A stretch of 64,000 nucleotides of DNA from an uncultured Cellvibrionales bacterium (GCA_913019905.1 CAJVZD010000006.1:120606-184605); one strand, 5' to 3'. Positions 41,001 through 52,128 are shown, counted from the stretch's first letter. Notes: generated from the sequence alone by a model not told the origin. A program made the numbers and translations.

Positions 41001-41492
41001 TTATTCGATTGCTTTGGAATTGGTCGTTTGGGATTTCTCCAACATCCACTGGGTAAATAGCCGTTGTTGGTATGGATAACGCCAGGTGTGGTTTGGGAAT
41101 TCATCGACAGCTAACCAGAATACATCTTGAAGTTCGAGACGGGGCGGAGGGTCTATCATACCGCGTGGATTGGATAAGCTGCATTTATAGAGATGAAACC
41201 CTGTGTCGAACTTGTCGACTAGTTCACCAACGTATACGTTCAATCCCGTTTCTTCCCAGGTCTCCCGATGAGCTGTACATTGCGGTGACTCTTTTTTGTC
41301 GCTACTGCCACCGGGTACGCTGATGTAGCTTTTGAAATCTTGGACGACCAATAGCCGCCCATTTTTTACCAACATACATCCCGCGCTCGCAGCTGGCAGT
41401 TGATTGTTGTCATGAGGACATGGAGGAGGAGTTTGGCCGCAGCCGTATGCCGACAGGCATACGGCAAGTGTCAGGGATAAACGGGAAATCAT
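41001..41492 (-). CDS. NUDIX hydrolase with N-terminal export signal
   Basis: Full Nudix box G-x5-E-x7-RExxEExGL (GSSDKKESPQCTAHRETWEETGL); N-terminal MISRLSLTLAVCLSAYGCGQ signal/lipobox-like; ORF track start 41528. Confidence 0.88.
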   Translation of the reverse strand: MISRLSLTLAVCLSAYGCGQTPPPCPHDNNQLPAASAGCMLVKNGRLLVVQDFKSYISVPGGSSDKKESPQCTAHRETWEETGLNVYVGELVDKFDTGFHLYKCSLSNPRGMIDPPPRLELQDVFWLAVDEFPNHTWRYPYQQRLFTQWMLEKSQTTNSKAIE

Positions 41493-41763
41493 CTTTGTTG
41501 TCTCTGCGCAAGATGGGCTGCAACCCAACTAATTTGTTTTGTATGTTTTGTATGTTTTGTGGATTCGGAAAAAAATAACACATTTTGCTTATTTTATTGT
41601 TAACCTGAGGCAGCGTCGTTGTCCGAAATCTTGAGTCGGCGGTCGAAATCATTTCAGGCTGACGGCTTCAGTTAATAGAATCCCCGATGCTGTTTGGATT
41701 TTCCGGTTCAAGCTAGTCCGTAAAAAAGCGGGACAAAAAACATCAGATTGATGACGCGACAGA

Positions 41764-41967
41764 CTAGTTTGTCTCTTCCTCCTGCGGTCTTTTTTTCTCG
41801 AGAGATTCATTTGCCAGTTCCCAGCCTTTTTCCCATTCGTAGTGTTTCCAGTTATTTATGGCATAGGGATTATCAACCATTTTTTTACCTTCCAGGCGGT
41901 CATCCCACCCGTAATCCAGAATGGTGTAGTCGTCTTCGTCGATGGTTTCTCTGCGCAGTGTTTCCAT
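41764..41967 (-). CDS. Small ribosome-modulation-factor-like (RMF/CrpP-like) protein
   Basis: METLRRETIDEDDYTILDYGWDDRLEGKKMVDNPYAINNWKHYEWEKGWELANE; G-x-x-x-x-x-G...NPY...W-x-x-GW pattern. Confidence 0.6.
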   Translation of the reverse strand: METLRRETIDEDDYTILDYGWDDRLEGKKMVDNPYAINNWKHYEWEKGWELANESLEKKRPQEEETN

Positions 41968-42051
41968 TTTGATCGCACTTCCTATTTTCAGAGTAACTAG
42001 TGATTTTAATAGTAGTTTATTCGTGAGCGAGCGGCCAGAAAAGCTACCATG

Positions 42052-42093
42052 GATGTTGACAGTATGTGATGTTGACAGCACACGATGTTGAAG
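42052..42093. repeat. 16 bp tandem repeat, about 2.5 copies
   Basis: GATGTTGACAGTATGT / GATGTTGACAGCACAC / GATGTTGAAG. Confidence 0.55.
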
Positions 42094-42211
42094 CTCGCTA
42101 TGTTTAAGTCTGTGATCTTTAAGAAAATGGTATCGACAAACTTAACTGACAGAAGAGAAAGGCACTGAATCTGCAAGTCTGCTGTTGTGACTGATACTCC
42201 TGTCTAATAAA

Positions 42212-42829
42212 TTACTGCTGTAAAATTGTCTGTACAGAAAATCGAGCGAATTCCCTAAGGTTGGCGTCGGCCTCACCGGCTCGAGCCCGCAAAGCTAAAC
42301 TATGCAGCACAGCCTGCAATAACTGGGCGGTTAATTCTGTGTCCAGACCTCGCTTAAGCGCACCTTTTTGAGCTGCGTACTGGAGATGTTGCTGAAGGCG
42401 ATCATCAACTGTCGAGATGAGGGTTTCGAGGTCTTTTCTAACCTCAGGGTGTGCAGCTGTCTCTACCGGTGCTGTACACATCATCAAGCATCCCAGGCTT
42501 GGGTCTGTTCCACAGTATAAATCCACTGCCAGGTCATAAAATTTCATTAACCCTTGTTTAATGTCCGGCGTTTGGGATAAAGCGCTTTCTATAGCCATAC
42601 TCAACTGGCCACAAAATTGTGCTAAAACTTTCCGATAGATAGCTTCTTTGTCGCCAAAGGCGTTGTAGATGCTCGGTCTATTCATCGCCATTGCCGACGA
42701 TAAGTCATCTAGGGACGTGGCAGACAAACCTTTCTGCCAGAAAAGTGGCATTGCTTTCTGTAGTGCTAGCTGTGGGTCGAACTCTCTCGGTCTTCCGCGT
42801 GCTTTAGTCATATTTGTACTGGTTCGCAT
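42212..42829 (-). CDS. TetR family transcriptional regulator
   Basis: 'GRPREFDPQLALQKAMPLFWQKGLSATSLDDLSSAMAMNRPSIYNAFGDKEAIYRKVLAQF'; ORF track start 42991, start near 42829 preferred. Confidence 0.94.
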   Translation of the reverse strand: MRTSTNMTKARGRPREFDPQLALQKAMPLFWQKGLSATSLDDLSSAMAMNRPSIYNAFGDKEAIYRKVLAQFCGQLSMAIESALSQTPDIKQGLMKFYDLAVDLYCGTDPSLGCLMMCTAPVETAAHPEVRKDLETLISTVDDRLQQHLQYAAQKGALKRGLDTELTAQLLQAVLHSLALRARAGEADANLREFARFSVQTILQQ

Positions 42830-42901
42830 AAAAATGTTGAAAATTAGATTTATATGCGAGATAGTACAATTATCAGTCAGGAAATACAAAGGAGCGCACT
42901 T

Positions 42902-43825
42902 ATGCCTCGCATTGATAACACTCTTAGCCCATTGGTTCCAAAGCTCGAAGGATTTCACCTGTTTCACTTTGATGGTGCACCCTGTGCGCAACGTGTTAGA
43001 TTTGCTATTGCAGAGAAAGGACTCAGGCGAGGTCGCGAAGTAAAGTTTGACGCAGATGATCTAAAATCCTGCGAAAGTGAAGAGGGTGCCTGGACTAGCC
43101 GCATTGTGTCATTGATAAAAAAAGACCATATGTCGGATTTTTACGCAAGAATTCAGCCTAATCTCGTTGTACCAGCGCTGGTCCATGACGGGGTTCTGTA
43201 TACAGAATCGATGGATATAGTCGCCTATATCGACGAAACGTTTGGTGGTGAGCCGCTGGTTCCAAAACACAATGAGCCGCTTATGGCAGAGGTCCAGCAG
43301 CTCACTGAATTGGGAAAAAGCCTTCATCGCTCTATTCGTTTTGTGACGTTTAGATGGGGATTGGGGCGACTCGGTATGTTAAATAAAAAAGAGGAAGAGC
43401 AACTTAAAGCTCTGGTCAAACAGGGTAATGATCAAGAGCAATTGGTAGATTTTTATGTTGGTTATGACCGGAAAGCGATATCGGATGACGTTTACCAAAC
43501 ACATCTCGATGCCTTAGCCGCCGGATTTACCTTACTCGAAAAAAGGTTGGGTGAAGGTCGAAGTTTTGTCGCCGGTAATACGCTAACGATGGCAGATGTT
43601 ATCTGGGCGATGAAAGTGCTGAGACTCGATGAATGTGGCTACCCATTTTCAAAATGTTATCCTGCAGTTTATGAATGGTTTCAACGTATAGAAAAACGGC
43701 CCGCGTTCCAAACCGGTGTCATGGCGAAAAATCGTGGGTTTAATAGAGCCTTTCGATTTAAATCTAGGGTTGAAAACATGTTTGGCATCGGTTTAGAAAA
43801 GGCGGTAATGGGCGGGCTCGCATAG
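42902..43825 (+). CDS. Glutathione S-transferase family protein
   Basis: 'FHLFHFDGAPCAQRVRFAIAEKGL', 'VPALVHDGVLYTESMDIVAYIDETFGG', 'AGNTLTMADVIWAMKVLRL'; ORF track start 42854. Confidence 0.9.
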   Translation: MPRIDNTLSPLVPKLEGFHLFHFDGAPCAQRVRFAIAEKGLRRGREVKFDADDLKSCESEEGAWTSRIVSLIKKDHMSDFYARIQPNLVVPALVHDGVLYTESMDIVAYIDETFGGEPLVPKHNEPLMAEVQQLTELGKSLHRSIRFVTFRWGLGRLGMLNKKEEEQLKALVKQGNDQEQLVDFYVGYDRKAISDDVYQTHLDALAAGFTLLEKRLGEGRSFVAGNTLTMADVIWAMKVLRLDECGYPFSKCYPAVYEWFQRIEKRPAFQTGVMAKNRGFNRAFRFKSRVENMFGIGLEKAVMGGLA

Positions 43826-44215
43826 TTAACTATCTGTGGATCGTGTTACTCCTGTTTTCAGCAGTGGATACCAACCTTCGGCGTGCACTTGAGCTTGCTC
43901 GCCTATCAAGAGCTTCAATTAGCTCCCATTTTGCAAGGCTCTAAAATGTCCATTTAGTATTCGCTGGAGATATCTATCCATTCCTGGGAATGCAAACCGT
44001 ATCGCCTTCTGCTAATTGGAACCATTAGTCTGTATTTTCTTTACATCGCTGTCTTTTAGTCAGCCAGTTCTATAGCTTGGTTGAATATGATGTTATTTGT
44101 GCAATAAATAGTCAGTTGATCTCGACATTGTGACTACAAGTCTTTATAGTTCGCGCCCTTTGTCTTTCCCTTTGTGCCATATTCAGTCTGGTCTCTAACT
44201 TTCAGGAATAATCCA

Positions 44216-45820
44216 TTGATATCCACTGCAAACATCACCATGCAATTTGGCGCTGAGCCACTATTCGAGAACATATCTGCGAAGTTTGATAACGGTAATC
44301 GTTATGGCCTGATTGGTGCGAACGGTTGTGGCAAATCTACTTTTATGAAAATCCTCAGTGGAGACTTGGTTCCGACTTCTGGAAATGTGTCGATTAGCCC
44401 TGGATGCAAGGTGGGAACACTGAGTCAGGATCAGTTTGCCTTTGAGGAATACAGTGTCGTTGACGCTGTTATTATGGGCGACGTGGAGCTGTGGAAGGTG
44501 AAGCAGGAACGTGACCGCATCTACGCTTTGCCGGAAATGTCCGATGAAGACGGTATGAAAGTTGGTGAATTGGAAGTCCTGTTCGCCGAAATGGACGGCT
44601 ACACTGCAGAGAGTCGCGCCGGTGACATTTTGTTGCAAGCAGGTATTGACGAAACGTTACATTTCGGTTTGATGAATCAAGTGGCTCCCGGTTGGAAGTT
44701 ACGGGTATTGTTGGCGCAGGCATTGTTCTCCAATCCGGATATTCTGTTGTTAGACGAACCGACTAACAACTTGGATATTAATACTATTAGTTGGCTTGCG
44801 GATGTTCTTAATCAACGTAAATGCACCATGATTATTATTTCTCACGATCGACATTTTTTGAATTCTGTCTGCACTCATATGGCCGATATCGACTACGGTG
44901 AATTGCGGGTTTACCCGGGCAACTACGAAAAATTCATGGCGGCCTCATCGCTCATACGCGAACAGCTCTTCACTGAAAATGCCAAAAAGAGTGCAGAAAT
45001 TGACGAGTTACAACAGTTTGTTAATCGTTTTTCGGCCAATGCCTCTAAGGCTAAACAAGCCAGCTCGCGCGCAAAGAAAATGGACAAGATAAAACTGGAT
45101 GAAGTCAAGTCTTCCAGTAGAGCCACACCGTCTCTTAGTTTTAAGCAAGACAAAAAGCTTCATCGACAAGCGCTGGTCCTTGAAGGCCTGTCTCATGGCT
45201 TTGACAATGAAACATTGTTTACCGGTGGCGAATTAATTTTGGAAGCGGGTGCAAGATTAGCTGTACTCGGAGAAAATGGCGCAGGTAAAACGACATTGTT
45301 ACGCTGTTTGGTGGATGAAATTAAAGCGAATAAGGGCGATATAAAATGGGCCGAGAATGCGTCGTTTGGTTATTGTCCTCAAGATAGTACTGCGGATTTC
45401 GATTGTGATCTCAATCTGTTTGACTGGATGTCACAGTGGCGCACACCGAAACACGATGACTTGATGGTTAGGGCGATGCTGGGCCGTTTGTTATTTACTG
45501 CCGATGATGTGAACAAAAAAGCGCGTGTTTGCTCTGGGGGAGAGAAAAACAGATTGTTGTTTGGGAAGTTAATGATGATGGATATCAATGTTTTGATTCT
45601 GGACGAGCCCACCAACCACCTTGATATGGAAGCGATCGAAGCATTAAATAATGCGCTTTTGACCTATGACGGAACCTTGATTTTTGTCAGTCATGATCGC
45701 GAGTTTGTGTCGTCTTTGGCGACCCGTGTTGTGGAAATTAAAGATGAGACAGTGGTGGACTATAAAGGGAGTTATGAGGAATATCTTGCCAGTCAGGTAG
45801 AATCGCTGAAAGTAGCTTAA
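44216..45820 (+). CDS. ybiT: ABC-F family ATPase, YbiT-like; probable TTG start
   Basis: Two Walker A motifs ([18 protein letters not shown]); '[30 protein letters not shown]' closely resembles E. coli YbiT from memory. Confidence 0.95.
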   Translation: MISTANITMQFGAEPLFENISAKFDNGNRYGLIGANGCGKSTFMKILSGDLVPTSGNVSISPGCKVGTLSQDQFAFEEYSVVDAVIMGDVELWKVKQERDRIYALPEMSDEDGMKVGELEVLFAEMDGYTAESRAGDILLQAGIDETLHFGLMNQVAPGWKLRVLLAQALFSNPDILLLDEPTNNLDINTISWLADVLNQRKCTMIIISHDRHFLNSVCTHMADIDYGELRVYPGNYEKFMAASSLIREQLFTENAKKSAEIDELQQFVNRFSANASKAKQASSRAKKMDKIKLDEVKSSSRATPSLSFKQDKKLHRQALVLEGLSHGFDNETLFTGGELILEAGARLAVLGENGAGKTTLLRCLVDEIKANKGDIKWAENASFGYCPQDSTADFDCDLNLFDWMSQWRTPKHDDLMVRAMLGRLLFTADDVNKKARVCSGGEKNRLLFGKLMMMDINVLILDEPTNHLDMEAIEALNNALLTYDGTLIFVSHDREFVSSLATRVVEIKDETVVDYKGSYEEYLASQVESLKVA

Positions 45821-46064
45821 CTCGACTAAATTGAATGTCTGGCTTAACGCTCGGGATTTTCGCTGAAAAATTGCTGGGTGTCGAGTGGTGATAAATGATG
45901 ACTGAAATGGATATGAATATCCTTGTATTGGTGGGTATCACTATCGGCGGTAACTCTCCTATCCTAATCGGGTCCTGTCAATAAATTTGAGTTACTTCAG
46001 GCAAAATGCGCTAAAAGTCAGCATAACGTTTGCCGCTCATTGCCCCATTCGTCTGACCTGTGTC

Positions 46065-46430
46065 TTAAACTTCAACAAATTCCTGCCATGAGAGCAGTGC
46101 TTGCTTAAAATCCTGTAGGCCACAAGTGGCGTATGATTCGTCTTCGTAAAGTCTGGTATCTTCAGGAAGTGCTTGAGCTTGATCAATATCCAACGCTAGC
46201 GCCATCACTTCAACTTGCTCCAGATCTATAAGCAGCTTCGAATCTTCGCCAAACAATTGCCGGCTACTGACTCGCTTCTGCTCAATTTGAGTCACTATAT
46301 CTAAAAGATCGTCAATCGGATGTTGGTCTCGTCCCAGTTCTTCGGAGAACCAGCGACCCAGCGCTTCAAAACCCATGGAAAACTCTGCGATTGGTCGGTC
46401 GTATTCGTCTAAGGTAAATTCGTAGTCCAT
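46065..46430 (-). CDS. yacL: UPF0231/YacL-like protein
   Basis: MDYEFTLDEYDRPIAEFSMGFEALGRWFSEEL...YEDESYATCGLQDFKQALLSWQEFVE matches YacL pattern. Confidence 0.85.
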   Translation of the reverse strand: MDYEFTLDEYDRPIAEFSMGFEALGRWFSEELGRDQHPIDDLLDIVTQIEQKRVSSRQLFGEDSKLLIDLEQVEVMALALDIDQAQALPEDTRLYEDESYATCGLQDFKQALLSWQEFVEV

Positions 46431-46841
46431 TGGTTTCTCTGTGTCGCTTTCTCTGTGTCGTTTTCCGGTCGGCTATTCTACCTGAAATAACGGTGTTACA
46501 TCGTTATCAATGCCGATTTAGACCAAAAAACTGTTGACCGGGTCTTTGTCGAACCGATCCGTTGCTGAAGGCCCATCTCTTATGGATATGATGGATACGT
46601 AACCACTGCCATAAGTTGAAGAGTTTATCCCCGTCATTCTATTTTTTTTCGCGCAAGAGACATCCCGAGTTAATGATCAGTTTACGGTCATTCGAATGGG
46701 GGCAAAATTCCGTTTACTTATAAAATCTGGGTATTAGATTGTTATTTTATATATCCATGCGCTTATGCACAAAAGATATATGTTAGTTGTAACAATGCTT
46801 CCTATACTTAATCAGTACACATGATGTTCCTTCACTAGGAT

Positions 46842-47582
46842 ATGCTAATGAATACTCAATCTTACATTCAATTTGCTCTGCTCAAATTAGTCCTTGTTAC
46901 CTCACTGATAGCGGTTAATCCTGTTGTCATCGCCGCCGACGATGAGGCAGTCAGCAAAAGCTTGACGACGCTTTTCAGGGCGTCCCGTAAAGTGATTTCC
47001 GATAATCAGTCGATGATTAATGACGAATCTAAAGGCGAAAAGGGGCTTAGTGGAGCAGCAGTTGCCCAGATGGCGATGGATAACTATCAAAAAGCAGCGG
47101 GGTCGCCGTTGGCAAAGAATCCCGCTGAAAATGCCATGCTTGCTGCGGTAAAAGAAGTAATGGCCGATGCCCAAGATCTGATAAATCAGCAAGGGGTCGG
47201 TTTTAAAGGTTTTTTACCTGCTGTCTTCGCCCGCCAGGTTGCGACAAGATTCAGTCAGAAGATGAGTGGCAGTATGACTATCAAATTGACTGCACCGAAA
47301 AAATACGTACGTAATCGCGCCAACCGCCCGGACAAATGGGAGCATAACATTATCGAAGCGAAATTCAGTAGCGAGGGTTATGAGAGAGGAAAACCGTTTT
47401 CTGAATCAGCAGCGATCAAGGGAAAAATGGCCTTTCGGTATATCTTGCCAGAATATTATGGCGAGTCTTGTCTCGGCTGCCATGGCAAACCAGAAGGAGA
47501 GCTGGATATCACCGGCGGCAAAAAAGAGGGAGGAGTATTGGGAGAATTAGGGGGTGCTATTAGTTTGGCAATTTTTAAATAG
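46842..47582 (+). CDS. Periplasmic DUF3365 (Tll0287-like) c-type heme protein
   Basis: Signal peptide; 'FRYILPEYYGESCLGCHGKPEGELDITGGKKEGGVLGELGGAISLAI' with CxxCH heme site. Confidence 0.87.
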   Translation: MLMNTQSYIQFALLKLVLVTSLIAVNPVVIAADDEAVSKSLTTLFRASRKVISDNQSMINDESKGEKGLSGAAVAQMAMDNYQKAAGSPLAKNPAENAMLAAVKEVMADAQDLINQQGVGFKGFLPAVFARQVATRFSQKMSGSMTIKLTAPKKYVRNRANRPDKWEHNIIEAKFSSEGYERGKPFSESAAIKGKMAFRYILPEYYGESCLGCHGKPEGELDITGGKKEGGVLGELGGAISLAIFK

Positions 47583-47697
47583 CGGGTTATTGAAAATGGC
47601 TGTTATCCGATGGGCTTTCGTGGCGTTGCTGTGTCGGTTGAGAACAATCATTAATGGCACCAAGATTTCAGACTGAATTCCTACTAATGAGTAGCCT

Positions 47698-49413
47698 ATG
47701 AATATTCGTGACTTGTCCATTGGTATCCGTATTATCGCTTTTACCGGTATATTTGCGGGCGTCATTTTGTCAGCTTTGTCCTATCTGGCTTTCGCACTGT
47801 ACGGTAGTGTTAGTTTAAGCCAAACACAAAATGAACTCGTGGATTTACAGCAGCGCGCTTTGGAACAGCAAGCTGTTCTGCTCTCTGATCAAAAGGTCAT
47901 TTTTCAGCGACTGAATAACGTGACGGAATTGAGTTTTCAGTTCGCCGACGTACGTTATTGGCTCGCCGATTTATCGGTTAGTTGGCTTAATGACTCTGAG
48001 GAAAATGCGGAAAGTGCACTGAGTGCAGTGGTTGAACTACTCGTCAATGTTCAGGACCGAGAATTGGCTGAGTCGATCGATGAGCGAGTTAATAGCTATT
48101 ATGAAAAAATGATAGCTGCTGTCGATGCGTATGTAGAAGAGAATCGTGTATTGGGGAACTCTTTAATGGCCGACGCTCGCCGGCAGGCTCTTACCATTGA
48201 TCAGGACCTCGCAGAGCTTAGCGATAATTTACAGCGGCGTAGTTCTGACATTACAGCAGAGCTCGGCCAGTCGGGTACAAAAGTAAACGAGGCCGGTGGC
48301 CTGCTAAGTCATGCGGCCAAGGAAGTGGAAGAGACCAGTGATAGATTGTTGAGTGTATCTTTGATCGTAATAGTCATTCTGGCGACAGTCAGCGTAATTT
48401 ACTCCTTGGTATTGAGGAATAATATCCACGGCCCGATTACCCTACTGAATCGCGCGCTGGAGCATATTGAACGCGACTCCGACCTTGTTTATCGAGTTGA
48501 AATGGATAGTAAAGATGAAATGGGGATGATGAGCCTGGCATTAAATAAAATGATGGCGCATTTTCAGACCGTGGTCACCCTGGTTCGCGACACTGCCATG
48601 AGTCTCCGGGCGGCCACTGAGAAAAGCCGTGTCGTGGTTGAGCGAACCCAGAGTGGAGCAGATCAACAACAGGCTGCGACCGAGCAGGTGGCGGTGGCAA
48701 TGAATGAGATGGTGGCGACGGTTGAGGAGGTTGCCAGACACGCCAATGACGCCTCTCAGGCGGCCGGTGCAGCCAGCGGTTCCTCCAGAGAAGGTCAGAA
48801 TATGGTGAGTGCAACGATCGCACTGATGGTGGAACTGTCTGAAAAGACCCACCAGGCACATGACGTAGTTTCTCGCGTTTCCGCAGACAGTGCCGATATT
48901 GATAAGATTCTCGACGTGATTCGAGGCGTTTCTGAACAAACTAATCTGTTGGCATTAAATGCGGCGATAGAGGCGGCAAGAGCGGGAGAGTCCGGGCGGG
49001 GTTTTGCTGTGGTCGCCGATGAAGTGCGTACACTTGCACAACGAACGCAGCAGTCTACGCAAGAAATTCAAGAAATGATTAGTCATTTGCAGGAGGGCTC
49101 AGTCAGTGCTGAAACGGTCATGGCAGCGAGTGTCGAGTTCACCAAAAAGGCTGTTGCCCAAGCAACGGAGGCGGGTGGAGTATTAGAAGAAATAACAACG
49201 GCGGTGCAGGGGATAGTCGACATTAATGTGCAAATTGCAACGGCAACTGAGCAGCAGGCTGCGACGGCTGAGGAAATTAACCGCAACATCACGACCATCA
49301 CCGAATACGCTGCGGAGACCTCAGCGGGCGCTCGCGAAACGAATAAAGCCTGTGCTGAACAAATTGCTCTATCAGAAGAGCTAACCGAACTGGTGAATAA
49401 GTTTAACGTTTAG
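47698..49413 (+). CDS. Methyl-accepting chemotaxis protein
   Basis: Two TM segments, HAMP, signalling hairpin '[45 protein letters not shown]'. Confidence 0.97.
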   Translation: MNIRDLSIGIRIIAFTGIFAGVILSALSYLAFALYGSVSLSQTQNELVDLQQRALEQQAVLLSDQKVIFQRLNNVTELSFQFADVRYWLADLSVSWLNDSEENAESALSAVVELLVNVQDRELAESIDERVNSYYEKMIAAVDAYVEENRVLGNSLMADARRQALTIDQDLAELSDNLQRRSSDITAELGQSGTKVNEAGGLLSHAAKEVEETSDRLLSVSLIVIVILATVSVIYSLVLRNNIHGPITLLNRALEHIERDSDLVYRVEMDSKDEMGMMSLALNKMMAHFQTVVTLVRDTAMSLRAATEKSRVVVERTQSGADQQQAATEQVAVAMNEMVATVEEVARHANDASQAAGAASGSSREGQNMVSATIALMVELSEKTHQAHDVVSRVSADSADIDKILDVIRGVSEQTNLLALNAAIEAARAGESGRGFAVVADEVRTLAQRTQQSTQEIQEMISHLQEGSVSAETVMAASVEFTKKAVAQATEAGGVLEEITTAVQGIVDINVQIATATEQQAATAEEINRNITTITEYAAETSAGARETNKACAEQIALSEELTELVNKFNV

Positions 49414-49638
49414 TGTGCTGAGTCGGGGTGCTTTGTTTTCGACGTCTTGCCGGGTTCGTCAGCTTGCGTGTTGGCTGAGATTGCAACGTAATCCGCAAGT
49501 AGACAAACCTTCTCTTGTCGACTAAAACTATTGACGTATACCGGAGGCGCCGATCCGCAAATTGTCTGTATTCTCAAGATATAATAGAGCGATAATTTTA
49601 CTCGGCTTGAGCCCTACTAAACACTCACATAAAGGAAA

Positions 49639-50895
49639 ATGGTGAAAATAATGAAAGAAGCGATGAAAGTCGGCGAGTTTCCCGACCCCTATACCATGCC
49701 ATTGGAAGATATTGACGTGAGTAGTCCAATGTTATTTAAAGCCGATGCATTTTGGCCCTATTTCGAAAGACTGCGGAACGAAGACCCTGTTCATTACTGT
49801 AAAAACAGTCCCTTTGGGCCCTATTGGTCAATCACCAAATTTAACGACATTATGGAAATTGAAAAAAATCATGATGTCTTTTCTTCTGAAGTGGGTGGTA
49901 TTACGATTTTTGAAAGAATGGATGATTTCAAAACTTCGAGCTTTATTCAGATGGACCCGCCAAAACATGACGCTCAACGGATGACCGTGACCGGCGTTGT
50001 GGCGCCGACTAATCTCGCTTTATTGGAGCCTATTATTCGCGAAAGGGCTGCAAAGATTCTCGATGAACTGCCCATCGGAGAAACCTTCAACTGGGTTGAA
50101 AAAGTGTCTATTGAATTAACCTGCCAGATGTTGGCAACGCTCTTTGATTTCCCATTCGAAGAGCGCCACAAGTTGGCCTACTGGTCCGATATGGCAACCT
50201 CTTCTGAAGTCAACGGAGGTACGACACCGGAAGCTCAGCGGCGGGAATCCTTGCTCGAATGTCTCGAGGTGTTTACTGGTCTCTGGAACGAACGCATCAA
50301 TAAGAAACCGGGAAACGATCTGATTTCGATGTTGGCTCATAATAAAGACACTCAGGATATGGACCCCATGGAGTATTTGGGGAACCTGATTCTATTGATT
50401 GTCGGTGGTAATGACACGACCCGAAATTCAATTTCCGGTGGTGTCTACTTTCTCAACCAATTCCCGGATGAATATGAAAAGCTGCGAAATAATCCCGCGG
50501 TGATTCCCTCCATGGTTTCTGAGATTATTCGATACCAAACCCCGTTGGCGCACATGCGCAGAACAGCAACACAGGATTACGTGATACGCGGAAAGCACAT
50601 TAAAAAGGGCGACAAGGTTATCATGTGGTACGTCTCTGCTAATCGCGATGAAGATGTTATCGAAAACCCCAACGCCTTTATCATCGATCGTAACCGCTCT
50701 CGCCACCATATGTCATTCGGGTTTGGCTTACATCGATGCATGGGCAACCGGCTGGCAGAAATGCAGTTGAAAACAGTTTGGGAAGAAATCATGAAAAGGT
50801 TTAAGTTTGTCGAAGTCGTTGGAGAGCCGGTTCGTGTTCAATCACCTTTTGTTAAAGGTTACGAGGAGCTTCCTGTTAGATTACACGCTTGGTAA
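49639..50895 (+). CDS. Cytochrome P450, CYP153-like
   Basis: GGNDTTRNS I-helix, ExxR (EIIRY), 'RHHMSFGFGLHRCMGNRLAEMQLKTVWEEI' heme-binding region typical of CYP153 alkane hydroxylases. Confidence 0.93.
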   Translation: MVKIMKEAMKVGEFPDPYTMPLEDIDVSSPMLFKADAFWPYFERLRNEDPVHYCKNSPFGPYWSITKFNDIMEIEKNHDVFSSEVGGITIFERMDDFKTSSFIQMDPPKHDAQRMTVTGVVAPTNLALLEPIIRERAAKILDELPIGETFNWVEKVSIELTCQMLATLFDFPFEERHKLAYWSDMATSSEVNGGTTPEAQRRESLLECLEVFTGLWNERINKKPGNDLISMLAHNKDTQDMDPMEYLGNLILLIVGGNDTTRNSISGGVYFLNQFPDEYEKLRNNPAVIPSMVSEIIRYQTPLAHMRRTATQDYVIRGKHIKKGDKVIMWYVSANRDEDVIENPNAFIIDRNRSRHHMSFGFGLHRCMGNRLAEMQLKTVWEEIMKRFKFVEVVGEPVRVQSPFVKGYEELPVRLHAW

Positions 50896-51048
50896 TTCTC
50901 TTACTAAATGATACTGCTGCGAATAATGTATTTGCGGTAGTACATTATCCTTCCCTCCCCATTTTCATATCGACTTTTTCTTCCAGTTACTAAGTCACCA
51001 AGGCAGCTGTCACCGGACCGCGGTGCTGGCGGCTTGTTCGAAAGATAT

Positions 51049-51678
51049 TTAACGAAGGGAGTGAATATAGGCGATGACATTGTCTGCTTCGCTCGTGTTG
51101 TTAAAGTGTTTGGAAGCCGATCGCATCCATTTTGCATAGATATCGCTTTTGAACTCGCTGCCGCGTAGTCCATTAGCGTAAAGCTCCATTTGGTGCTTTT
51201 GGTCGTAAGCGGTTAAGACTTTGAGATTGGGTGTTTTTAAATGCTCTAGTCCAGCAGCATCAAAACCGTGGCAGTCGGCGCAGTTTTGGCGATAGAATTC
51301 CCTTCCTGCGGATATATTGCCAGAAATCTTTTCCTGTCTATAAATGGGGCTTAGCGTTGAGATGTACGATGCTAGTCGATCAATTGATACCTCTGAAAGT
51401 AGTGCCGCCGAAGCCGCCATTTGGGACCCATGAACGTCCGCGGGATCGTATCCTCGTGTTCCTTTTTTGAAGCTTTGCAACTGGTGTTTTAGGTAAGTTT
51501 TATTTTGTCCTGCTAAGCGTGGTGCGTTCATTTCTCTTGTACCGTCAACATTATCCCCATGGCAAACTGTGCAGCTCGGAAAATCCACCGGTAATTTGTC
51601 GGCTGCCGCCGGCACGGTCGCGATTATAGCCAGGCCTATTAATAAAATTAACTGTGAGCCAATTGATTTACATCTCAT
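51049..51678 (-). CDS. Diheme c-type cytochrome (c4/c553-like)
   Basis: Signal peptide; two CxxCH (CTVCH, CADCH). Confidence 0.9.
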   Translation of the reverse strand: MRCKSIGSQLILLIGLAIIATVPAAADKLPVDFPSCTVCHGDNVDGTREMNAPRLAGQNKTYLKHQLQSFKKGTRGYDPADVHGSQMAASAALLSEVSIDRLASYISTLSPIYRQEKISGNISAGREFYRQNCADCHGFDAAGLEHLKTPNLKVLTAYDQKHQMELYANGLRGSEFKSDIYAKWMRSASKHFNNTSEADNVIAYIHSLR

Positions 51679-51690
51679 TAAGAAAAATCC

Positions 51691-52128
51691 TCAGTTCGCC
51701 GTAGGCTGTTTTTCATAGTTGCTTATACGCTCCAGTAGAGTCTGACGAACTTCAGCGACATTGATTAAAGGAAACTTCCTCAGCTCGCTGACCTCGTTGA
51801 CCGAATACGGTATAAAGTCCTTCGGTATTTCAGTCGGGCTAAATGTCAGCAGCATCCAGTTAATTAATTGTGTTAGTTCTTTGTCTGGTAAATCTGACTG
51901 AGCAGAGCCCGGTACTTGAATCAAATAATCTCTGCCACCTTCGACGGACAAAAATTTCCCCATGTGGTTCTTGATGGCAGGAACGTTGCGCCTTGGAAAA
52001 CCGCTACCATCGGGTAAGTGGCAGCCCTGACAATTTAGCATGTAATCGACTTGAACCGCTTCTGTTGCCTGGGATAAATGGCAAAAGCATAAGGTAATAG
52101 TTAGTAGTGTTAGAGTTCTAAAAAGCAT
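51691..52128 (-). CDS. Monoheme c-type cytochrome
   Basis: Signal peptide, single CxxCH (CQGCH); ATG overlaps the upstream mauA-like stop; ORF track start 52164. Confidence 0.88.
   Translation of the reverse strand: MLFRTLTLLTITLCFCHLSQATEAVQVDYMLNCQGCHLPDGSGFPRRNVPAIKNHMGKFLSVEGGRDYLIQVPGSAQSDLPDKELTQLINWMLLTFSPTEIPKDFIPYSVNEVSELRKFPLINVAEVRQTLLERISNYEKQPTAN

Noticed and set aside
48541-48939. His/Gly-rich minus-strand ORF
   Set aside because: Shadow frame of the conserved MCP signalling domain
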